A DNA stretch of 64,000 nt from Polyporus tsugae (Eukaryota > Basidiomycota > Agaricomycetes > Polyporales > Polyporaceae), in contig JAHRBS010000002.1 in assembly GCA_024305745.1 (NCBI GenBank), positions 1,364,001 to 1,428,000 on the forward strand. Reading direction: 5' to 3'. A model generated the notes under the pieces. It did not search any database, was not told the DNA's origin, and saw only the letters and a list, made by a program, of their open reading frames with translations. The translations under genes were made by a program, and so were the position numbers. Positions 43,537-52,424 of the stretch are shown piece after piece (the stretch's first letter is position 1; each line of letters opens with the position of its first letter).

Positions 43537-44394
43537 TTACTGCAACCCCCTCGCAGCCCCCTAGACCTTCGTAACACGATACCAGTAGCGGATTTGCCTT
43601 TCCTCTCTCCTCGCCCTCTGCGCCCGTGGCGCGCAACAGTTTCTTCCACGTATCTCCTCGGTAGATACTCCCTAGAGGAATTCGCAGCCTGGGCGCGGCT
43701 GTATCCTAGATGTTTATCGCTCGACTCGCGGCTTTGTTATTTTAGAAGTTCGAGTGCGCCCCGGCCTCCATGTTTGTGTAGGATATCGCTCTGCCTTTTC
43801 TTGCTCTGAACCCGCCATTGCATTCCGAAGTTTGTGTTTGGATCTCCTTCCATTCCACGTCGCTCTCGCACGCCCGCCCTGCGTCCTCCCTCGCCTGTTC
43901 TTGCATACACCCACCGCTGGGTCGCCGCACACTTGCAAAGTATACATACGTCATGTTTAAAGTAGTAGTACGCCGCATATCGACAGAGGTCCAGATAAAC
44001 CGTGTATGGATATGACGGTTCAAACGTTCACTGCTTTCTTCTATTGCAATGTGCACAAGAGGTCGTGCCACGAGCGTCCGGTCCTCCACACATGGGACAC
44101 ACCAGGGTTAAACGTTAAACAAGGGTTAAATATGTAAATCAGGGCAGAGGTCCTGAAGCTGGTCGCAATCTGGAGGTGTATGAGTGGTCTATGAGGATGT
44201 TCAGTCCGAGATCAGTATCGGGTTACGCGTTGAAAAACCACGTGCGATAGACTCGCCCCCCGATCTCGGGTTCAATCTCTCCGCCAGACCACCACCCTTC
44301 GGACGGCGGCAGGTACTCGCATCTACATCTACGTCGCCTCGATCCCTTCGAGAGCCCTGGGCTTGCTCTCGTGAAATCCACGTTTTCTGCCAGC
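43537..44394. other. intergenic region between SH3 and Asa1-like genes
   Basis: 858 bp. Around 44100-44136 there are three spaced GTTAAA elements (AGGGTTAAACGTTAAAC, then AAGGGTTAAAT), a small imperfect repeat of unknown meaning. No gene supported. Confidence 0.4.
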
Positions 44395-46042
44395 ATGACA
44401 GCACCCCCACCGCCTACACCAAAACATCTCATTCGCAGCCACAACAGCCAAGTAAACGTGGTCTGCTTCTCGGACGACAACGAGCGCATATACTCCGGCG
44501 ACGCCGACGGCACCGTCGTCGTGACCTCGACGCGGAGCCTGCGCGCGATCGCGACGTGGAAGGCGCATACGGACGGCTTGCTTGGGGTCCAGGAGTGGGA
44601 AGAGCAGATCATCACGTCCGTTCGTGCATCCCTCGCCTCCTGATTCCATCCTCATCCTCAAGCTTCGCGTGCGTACACTAGGCATGGACGAGATAACAAG
44701 CTGCATGTGTGGAAGGCGGTGAAGGAGCCCCCGCGCGTCCTCGGGGGCTCCGCGTCGTTGCCGGGGTTGCAGGCTCCAGAGCTCTGCTACTCAATGGACG
44801 TGAACGCGCTCAATTACTGTCGGTTTTCCCTGCTCCCGCTCCCAGAATATGCGTGCACGGAGAACCGCCGCGCGCTCATAGCGGTCCCTAACCTGGTGGA
44901 ATCTGCTCATGTGCGTGTCTTGTGAGATGGATACAACATTTGACGCGATCGCTTACGCCTGCCCGGACGTACGTAGGCGGACGTGTGGACGCTGTCCGAA
45001 AAGCAACGCCTGCATGCGGCTATTGGGAAAGCAGGCCAGGAGCAGGCAGCGTCCGACGGTCGCGACGTGCGCAACCCTGTCGGTGCGTCTCGCTTCTCCT
45101 TTTCCTTTCCTTACCAGCCACTCCACCCCTTGCTGACGTTGATGGATGCTGATGCCGAACTTTATGTCTACGGCGACATTTCGTCTCGCTTCGCTGCAGG
45201 AATCATCATGTCCATGCACCTCTCTACGGCGCCGCATCCCCACGCCGCGGGCCGCACCCGCCTGCGGCTGCTGTGTGGGTACGAGAACGGGAGCGTGACG
45301 ATGCGGGAGCACACTGGCGGCGCCGAGACGTCTATCGAGGGCCGAGGATGGGACGTTCTATGGTCCGTCAGGCTCCATGTAGAATCAGGTACGTTCACGT
45401 CGCGCTGGACGTGTCCGCGTGCTGTAGGGGCTTACCCGGCGGGCGGAACAGTTATGGCCATGACAGTGTCCAGAGACGGCGCGTTCGCGTTGTCCATCTC
45501 GGCCGACCATCTCGTGGGGCGGTATAACCTCGCTGTGAGTGCCAGTACGCTCGCCCGTTTGGGAGACTGTGTACTGAAGCTTCTTCTTTTGTGCAGGAAG
45601 CTGAGAAGCCGGAGTCACTGTCCTCCGCGTGCACCATGCATAGGACGAAGCACCCCGGGAACGGTTCCGTCAGTATCCGAGACGACGGGCGGGTGTGCGC
45701 ATTGGGCGGTTGGGACGGAAGGTTCGTGGTCAACCATCATTCGCTTGACCGTGAGGGCACTCAATCTGTGTCGTCCGCAGAGTGCGGTTGTATTCTACGA
45801 AGACGTTAAAGTCCCTCGGTTCGCTGGTGTACCACAAGAAGAACTGCCAGTCCGTGGCGTTCGCGCGATCGCGGTCAGAGGCGCGTTCGCCCGGGGCAGC
45901 CATGGATGTGGATGGCGGCGAAGAGGAGGACGAGGACGATATGAGTGAGACAGAGAAAGAGGAGAGGGCACGTTGGCTTGTGTCTGGGGGACAGGATAGC
46001 CGCGTCGTTGTGTGGTTGTTAATGGACTTTAGTAAACCATGA
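44395..46042 (+). CDS. ASA1: ASTRA-associated WD40 protein (Asa1/GNB1L-like)
   Basis: 404 aa from exons 44395-44615, 44682-44910, 44977-45082, 45200-45388, 45452-45534, 45597-45721 and 45781-46042, exactly in frame. WD40 repeats are visible from the N-terminus: LIRSHNSQVNVVCFSDDNER, IYSGDADGTVVVTSTRSLR, WKAHTDGLLGVQEWEEQIIT followed after the splice by HGRDNKLHVWKA, which is the Asa1 hallmark. Later blades read LLCGYENGSVTMREH, MTVSRDGAFALSISADH, GNGSVSIRDDGRVCALGGWDG, VRLYSTKTLKSLGSL and LVSGGQDSRVVVWLL. An acidic insertion (GGEEEDEDDMSETEKEE) precedes the last blade. In yeast, Asa1 belongs to the ASTRA complex with Tra1 and Tel2-Tti1-Tti2, needed for PIKK kinase assembly. The start codon sits directly before the first blade. 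Confidence 0.9.
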
Positions 46043-46862
46043 AAATAACCGCTATACAGTACTCTGCCTGGGGTCGGGCAGCCTTAAACCGCTCGTTCTT
46101 TGGCTGCTGGCAAGTTGGGGATTGCGGGAAGTAAAAAAGGAGGACACTTGCTCTACTTATATTTGTCCCAGCGAGGATTCGAGCCTCCGTCTTCACGGCT
46201 TTGCATTTCCACAACGTGATGATCTAACCACTAATCGACAAGGACTTGAAATTGATCCGCCTTCTGGGGATGATGGACCAGGAGAGACAGCTGTCGGCTA
46301 ACTGGGAATGCTGGATCTCGAGATCGCTGTGCCCGCGCGCTGTGTTCTGGCAGTGGCATGCGCACTTGAAGTTGAAGTAATAACGTCGTGAGCCCAGCAT
46401 TCACCTGCTCACCAGTCCCTGCTCCCTTCCACCTCTTGTGCTGGTGGTGTGCTGTATCGGGGGATAAAAATGGGTCATCTTCGCGTTTTCAGTCGAATTC
46501 AGCGCGCTTTCGGTATACAAGCTGCTCGGTTTTCCCTAGTTCCCGGCGCCGGAACAATCCTCATGCTTGCCAACCGCCTGCGGCCGACCGACCGACGGGA
46601 GCGGGTAATGTCCATTGCTGACTGTAATACTGACGGCTCGGCGACAGACGGCTTTGCTTCTCACAAAGGCTATTTTCTTTTCTGATAAGTAAGTAGGATC
46701 CCTCAAGTTGAGCCCCACTCATCCTCGTTCCCGCCTCCCTACGCCTGTTATCCTACGCAATCGCTTGGGCTTTGGGTCATCTGTCGTCTTGGTCCTGGTC
46801 CCATTAGCCAACTGCCTCTCGTGTGGTTTCGGTTTAGGTCATCTCTGCTGGATTGGGACGCC
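46043..46862. other. intergenic region holding a tRNA-like gene
   Basis: 820 bp between the Asa1-like stop and the arrestin-like start. A tRNA-like sequence lies on the minus strand at 46164-46245 (separate entry). The rest shows no coding support. Confidence 0.5.
46164..46245 (-). tRNA. probable tRNA-His (GTG) with a short intron
   Basis: On the minus strand the sequence folds as a tRNA. The acceptor stem GTCCTTG pairs with CTGGGAC (six of seven pairs, one wobble). The D arm is GATT-AGTGGTTA-GATC. The anticodon stem TCACG/CGTGA is perfect, enclosing a 17-nt loop that starts TTGTGG. The T arm GGAGG-CTCGAAT-CCTCG has four of five pairs and a B-box-like GGCTCGAATCC. A 7-nt anticodon loop plus a 10-nt intron after position 37 explains the loop and gives anticodon GTG (genome 46212-46210). 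The T-loop starts with C instead of T, and two stem mismatches exist, so a decaying copy is possible. Confidence 0.5.
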
Positions 46863-48441
46863 ATGTCTGTGAACTCCCTCTCGGCGTACTCGCAAGCCCT
46901 GAAGAAGCCCCCATTCACAGTTTATATCCAGCCCGGACTCTACGTCTCTGGGTGGACGGTCTGCGGGGAGCTCAAGCTCGATGTCAACCGCCTCCGGGAG
47001 GACGACGTGGAGCACATATACGTCGAGCTGCAAGGGACAATCTTAACGTAAGCTTTCTACTTCATCTCATATTTTTGGCGCAGCTAAAGTTCCCGGAATG
47101 CCTTCTTTGCTCCCCCGGCGTGTGGAAACGTATCTCCTGTACGTCACCCGACTTGACCCTCGATGAGCACGTACGCAGGAAGAACCGGATGGCGGCCGGG
47201 TCGGACCAGTTCCAGGTGATCGCCAACGAGTTCTTCCGGGAAACCGTCACCCTGTGGGTACGCGAGCGCGCTGCGCGCCCTGCATCCGGAGACGTTATGA
47301 ATATCCCTTTTGAACTCAAGCTTCCCGAAGACGCGCCACCGTCCTTCGGGTTCGAGAGCTATATGAACAACGCGCACGTGCGATATGCCGTCGAGGTCGT
47401 TGGCGTCGGGTCCGCTATTTCCGCGGTCAACAGCAGGACAAAATTCCCTGTCGTCGTCGTCCCAAACGACCCGGTCGGCAATGGGACACGAGCACAGCTT
47501 AAGCTCGGCTGGCCGAATGCATGGGGCAGGCTGAAGATCGAGGATAAAGTTCGGAAGTACCCTTGGGGAGAATACTCACATGTCAGGATGGAGGTGTGGA
47601 TGTTTTCTTTGGCCGTTTGATCCTCGCCCGTATCTCTCTGACGCACGAGCGTGTTCGCCTTGCAGTTTCTCATACCGCACGTTGACACATTTCCACTCTT
47701 TACTGACATCCCCTACACCATCGTCATCACCACCCTCTCCGCTCCGACCAGACGGAAGGATAATGCGGGTCCAGACAAGAACCTGTTCCCGCAGGTCCCG
47801 CGTTCTGCGTCCGAGATCGACTTCGAGATGCGTCGCTTCGTCGAAATGGAAACGCCATATCAGCCCTCAAATCCTGAAGAGCACGTCGTCGACGTCATCT
47901 CCAAGGCTCACGCACCAATACCCCCCGTCAAGGTCGAGATCGGCGAGTATACCTGGATACCGGAGGAGGACCGCGAGGACCGCGGGCGATGGCGGCAGGA
48001 GGCAACGTTCAGTTCAAGCATGAACCTGCGGTACACGCCTACGTTCGTCACGGAGGAGGTCAAGGTCAAGGTGCGTCGTCCGCGCAAAGCTCCATCACAG
48101 GTTCTTTGCTCAATCTTTTCGCGCCTTGTTCTAAAGTACATGCTATTCCTGCGTGTCGAGTTCTCCGGGCCTGCAAATGCCCTCCGCCTCTGCCTCCCGA
48201 TCACCATTGGCTCTGGCATCGAGTCGTCCATACCGCTTGACCCATCGACTCAAAGGATCATTGACCTGCCGGCGTGAGTCTTTCTTCTCGTTTCGTCTGG
48301 GAGTGTCGTTGTGCAAGGACGCGGAACTGACCTTTCGCGCTTGCGCGCAGATCGTATTGGGACTCATCCTCCTGGACAGGTACCTCAGGAGATTCTCTGC
48401 ACCGCAGTGAAGATCCGGACATTGATGGACGCCGAATTTGA
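46863..48441 (+). CDS. arrestin-fold (arrestin-related) protein
   Basis: About 410 aa from exons 46863-47047, 47179-47593, 47666-48070, 48137-48273 and 48351-48441. The N-terminal arrestin half reads FTVYIQPGLYVSGWTVCGEL, DVEHIYVELQGTILT, then FRETVTLWVRERAARPASGD, PFELKLPEDAPPSFGFESY and VRYAVEVVGV. The C-terminal half includes VRMEFLIPHVDTFPLFTDIPY, EATFSSSMNLRYTPTFVTEEVKVK and FLRVEFSGPANALRLCLPI. This is the layout of fungal alpha-arrestins, which recruit Rsp5 to cargo, but I find no PPxY motif. Two points are uncertain: intron 1 (47048-47178) is longer than usual, and a 66-nt segment at 48071-48136 has intron ends yet is in frame. The short last exon ends ...SEDPDIDGRRI; a further 3' exon cannot be ruled out. 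Confidence 0.75.
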
Positions 48442-49057
48442 AGGCGCTTTCCCTGTACATAGCAACGCATATAGGCGCGCCGACGCCTTCTGCAGGAAGA
48501 GCTCCAAGTGGAGTTCGCCTCCGCCCGAAAGCCCTCGGCACCTAAGCGAAGACGAAGTTAATCGCCATATAGATGCCAGTGCCCCAGAGGTAATTCCGTG
48601 TACGACCTATATCTAAGTTTGTCACCACACTCTGTCGCTGACGCTATCGTTTCACCCCTCTGTCGTCGTTTAGGGTAATGGTATGTTCTATCTACGTCGC
48701 ACGATGCTTCCCTACCACGATCCGCACGAGGCCCCGCAAAGTCATTCGATCCCGCAGAACGTCGCCATGGCAGTCGTGACACAAGGTTCATTACGTCGCG
48801 CCGGTAACCTCGCAGGGACGGCACGTACGGTCGCCCGCCTCCAATTTCTCCCAGACGCGCTGCAACGTCGCGCACGTTGACGCCTATGGGCCTCTGCGCC
48901 CCATGGCGGCTACACCTAACACCGTCATCGCTCAACTCTGTCTCGCTGGGCGAATCGCTATAAAGCTAAACGACATGTGGCCATGATCAAGCTCACTATA
49001 TGGCGTCTGTATGTCTTCGGGCACCCCATTCGCGCTGTCGTGGCGGCTGAAATTGAC

Positions 49058-49515
49058 AGCTAACTGCAAAGACATAGGCCCGCGCGAGCGGGCGTGGCAT
49101 AGTTGGCCACCTGTAGGCCGAGGCCAGGGAGGACCTCGCCGTTTGTCACGAACGCCGATGCGTCGGGATGTGTCAGAATGCGGGACCGGTGCGCTTGTTC
49201 GCACTAAGCGCTAGGTCTCTGTGTTTCGTTTCAACCGCACGTCCGGGAGGTGGTAAAATTGTAAAGCTACACACGCCTGTGCCAAAATAATAACGACCCC
49301 CTGGCCTGGACGTCAGTATGTGCCTTTATCAGAAACGATCGAATATAATATATCATCGTTTCATCCGGGTAAAGGTCAGCAACGGAGACTAAGTAATAGT
49401 ATGTGCCCGAGTATTGAGCGATATTGAGCCCCTATGCCTACTATTTCGGGAAGGTGGCCAATCATGGCACGCCCGCTCGCGCGCGCCAGGTCGATCTACG
49501 TTTTTGCAGTTAGCT
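49058..49515. repeat. inverted-repeat pair, foldback/MITE-like
   Basis: The 55-nt left arm (49058-49112) starts AGCTAACTGCAAA and ends GTTGGCCACCT; the 64-nt right arm (49452-49515) is its reverse complement with a few changes and a 9-nt insertion. The arms include a shared GCGAGCGGGCGTG core. About 340 nt separate them. No obvious target-site duplication flanks the arms and no coding frame lies inside. A non-autonomous transposon remnant is the simplest reading. Confidence 0.55.
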
Positions 49516-50093
49516 AGAATAGAACAGATCCTCAGCGGTGTGTGCTTCTGCCCCGGGGCCCGAGACGACTCCAAGACGCTCAGATCTGTACTGTGTAAAT
49601 CTTCCCGAGGCTGGGCTGGACAGGGCGCAGCCTATCACAGTGGAGTCTAGCTACAGCCTACAGTAGCGCTGCGTTTCATCGACTGGTGGTCGTGACGGTA
49701 GTGAAGCTTTAAGGCGGCTTTGTTTAATTCCGCCGCACTGTTCCCAACTTTGGGGGATCAGACAGAGGACGCGCGAAGGTGGAATGCGCGACCTCCATAT
49801 CGGAGCCGGAATGACATAGCGAGGACGATACGATGCACCTGGGTTCCCGGCAGTCTATGTGAAGGAGTTGCGGGACGTCCGAAATTGGAAGTACTGCCAA
49901 GTTTGCTCTGAGATCTAGGCGGATTCGGAGGGCGGGGAATATTGCGGAGGTGGCCGATGACCCAGTTCGAATGTAGCGCCACGTCCGAGGAAGCGAAGGA
50001 GAGACGCATGCCTTTTGGTAAACACGGTGCTTGCGACGTGCGTAACAGTTGGAGCGCCCAGTGTTTACATGCTGTCTGTAAGCGATCGCGAAT

Positions 50094-50113
50094 GGCGGCG
50101 GCGGCGGCGGCGG
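50094..50113. repeat. GGC trinucleotide microsatellite
   Basis: About 6.7 uninterrupted GGC units. It would read as an alanine run in one minus-strand frame, but that frame is not a supported gene. Confidence 0.8.
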
Positions 50114-51026
50114 ATGCATGTAAAGGCCATATGCTGCGACTGACGGCATCCCGACAGATGGCTCGCTCATCCGCTTCTTCTGCACCGAAACTTACTCTTC
50201 TTGGACTTCTCTCGGAGGGAAACCTCGGAGGCTTTAGACGAGGTTCCATGCCCGCCATCCACAGCTCACAAAGGGAACTCTCTCGGACGAATGACTAGCG
50301 ATCAGCGACCAGTGCGACAGCACTGTGCAACGCTTGCTAGGAGCCTTGTCGCTGCACAGGTCGTCCATATGGCCATGCCGGACTCCGCTTCTTGGCAATC
50401 CGGAGACGACGAGGAAGGCAGGGCGCAGAAGGCTGCAGAACCACACGGGCGGTGATTGCATCTACGCAGGATGATTCGCTGTGATTCACCATGTCCACTC
50501 CGGAACGGAAATCGTGTCAACGGCAACAGCATCTGGAGCTTCTTTGCATGGACGCTGGCACGGTGTTGCTCCGGTCGGTGCTCCGGGCCCCTCGTTCGCA
50601 GACCGCAGACCAGGATATGTAAGCGACAGGCGTGGGTGGAGCGGGGGGCCGAAGTGCGGACGGCCGAGAGACGACGATTGCAGGACACGCGCACCGCTCC
50701 GGGAAATTCCCTATTGTTCACGCGGAAGCGGTTCATGCCAGGGCGGAAGAAGACAGCACAGACGTTCGAGGGTGGGACAGTTACATGTATGTATACAAAT
50801 ACAACAGGATTCTTCGCGCGGGAGGTCAGGCCGACGATGAAACGATGTGGATAACATGACTGCCGAGAACGAACCTTCCTGCTTCCATGTCTCCGATCCT
50901 CCCAGGCCGGGACTGGTCGGCTTGCGGAAGCTTGCACGGCGGCGGCGGAGAGCTCCCGGACGGACGCCATTAAACGGTGCACCCGCAGATAAACATAAGA
51001 TATCGGGTACGGTCGTATGATTGCGT

Positions 51027-52088
51027 TCATCGCCCGGCGAGCTCCGCGTCTGCGATGGGATTTGCGTGTATCGTCACCTGCAATGCATGAAAACATACGG
51101 AACTGGTCAGCGAATCATGTTCATGACTGTGTAAGATCAAAATCGGGCTTCTCAGTGTGCGAGAGTGCGACGACCCCGCTAGAGAGCACATGGGGATCGA
51201 CGCACGGGACGCACGCAACAGCGGCCAGGATTATGGGTTCTGTTCGGGAATATCAAGATTTTACTGGGACATACGTGGGTCGTCCGGATCTCATTCAATG
51301 GCCTATTCTTCGCGTTCACGGGCACTCGCTCCATCGCCTCTAGCGTCGAGTCCGCGCCGTCAATGACCTATTTTGCGCCGATGCGGGAGACGCATATGAT
51401 CAGTCAACTTCGGAACGAAGGGGTGCATGTGTTCGTGCTGGAGCATACCTTTCCGAAAATCGTGTACTTGCCGTCAAGGTGCAGCTGCTTAGCGTAGGTG
51501 ATGAAGAACTGGGACTTGTTCGTGTCTGGGCCCGAGTTCGCCATGGCTAGGATGCCGCGGTTGTTGAACTTGAACAAAAGACGGATGCGACGACATTGGT
51601 GATCTGTCGCGAGCATGTCGGAGAAACACACGTACCTTGAGAGTGGAGCGAACCTCATCAGGGAAAGGTTTGCCCCATATGCTTTGGCCGCCTTTCCCAG
51701 AACCACTTGGGTCGCCGGTTTGGATCATGAAGCCTTTGATATTGCGATGCCAGAGGGTGTTATCATAGTAGCCCGATGCGCAGAGGGCGAGGAAGTTCTT
51801 GTGAGTGATGGATATGCATGATGAGGGAGAGCTAATGTCAGAAAATGGAAGTGGTGGGAGATACTGGAATGGTGGGGCACCTCTGCTGTTTTTGGTACTG
51901 CTTCGCAGAATATCTCTACCTGAACAATGTGGGAAGCGGCGTCAGGGTCGAACATTAGAGAGATAAGGTGTGGTGGAAGATGAATACTTTGATGTCGCCG
52001 TGGGTGGTGTGCAGCGTGACTGACTGAAGAACATCAGGATGCGACGGACCACGGGGTTGCGCCGGGGGGAAGGAGGTGTGCGCACCAT
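51027..52088 (-). CDS. PPIL3-type cyclophilin (peptidyl-prolyl cis-trans isomerase)
   Basis: 167 aa from seven exons that close exactly in frame: 52088-52086, 52023-51988, 51919-51881, 51797-51636, 51568-51449, 51367-51275 and 51077-51027. The protein begins [74 protein letters not shown], then [35 protein letters not shown] and ends ITIHANP-like ([16 protein letters not shown]). The catalytic Arg (HRNI), FMIQTGDP and the [14 protein letters not shown] block are intact. Start, end and length match PPIL3 (161 aa in animals), a spliceosome-associated cyclophilin. The first exon is only the ATG codon: GTGCGC follows directly, and the next exon restores SVTLH. It is divergent from the G-alpha gene, with 336 bp between starts. 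Confidence 0.92.
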
Positions 52089-52424
52089 GGCGATCCTAAT
52101 TCTTCCCAAGTCGTCAAAGAACACAGCACAGACAGGCTGACGGAGCAGAAGAGGAGGCGGTGGATGAGGCTGACGGAGAGCCTACGCCGGGATCGGGCGG
52201 CCGCAGGGTCGGCGGGACGGAGGTTAGCCCGGCAGGTGGCTGTGGTGGCCGGATTACGGCGTTGGAGTCCGTTGGAGTACTGCCTTAGGGCGCGTCCGAC
52301 CGATGAACTCTATAAATCCTTCTTCGTTGCTTCCCGTCTCTCCCTTTCCCTCCGTCCCGCACGACGACATCTACTTCACAGGGCCCCCCGCGACCCACCG
52401 CCCGCCCGTCCCCCACCCCCCGCG
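52089..52424. promoter_or_regulatory. divergent promoter region of cyclophilin and G-alpha genes
   Basis: 336 bp between the ATG of the cyclophilin (minus) and that of the G-alpha gene (plus). A TATA-like box, CTATAAAT, lies at 52310-52317, about 110 bp before the G-alpha ATG, followed by the pyrimidine-rich run CTTCCCGTCTCTCCC. An alternative upstream plus-strand frame from 52164 is in frame with G-alpha but has no conserved sequence and starts before the TATA box. Confidence 0.5.

Larger units (their letters stand above)
48442..51026. other. gene-poor region with inverted repeats
   Basis: 2.6 kb without a recognised gene. It contains an inverted-repeat pair (49058-49515) and a GGC microsatellite (50094-50113). 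Long open frames on the minus strand at 49758-50258 and 50302-51096 look like no known protein; the second overlaps the end of the cyclophilin gene. Confidence 0.4.

Noticed and set aside
49758..50258. 166-codon minus-strand frame containing an alanine run
   Set aside because: The alanine run is just the GGC microsatellite; no conserved sequence around it.
50302..51096. 264-codon minus-strand frame next to the cyclophilin
   Set aside because: It overlaps the last cyclophilin exon on the same strand in another frame and resembles no known family.
52164..52424. Upstream in-frame extension of the G-alpha start
   Set aside because: The TATA-like box at 52310 and pyrimidine tract lie inside it, and the translated sequence is arginine-rich without G-alpha features.
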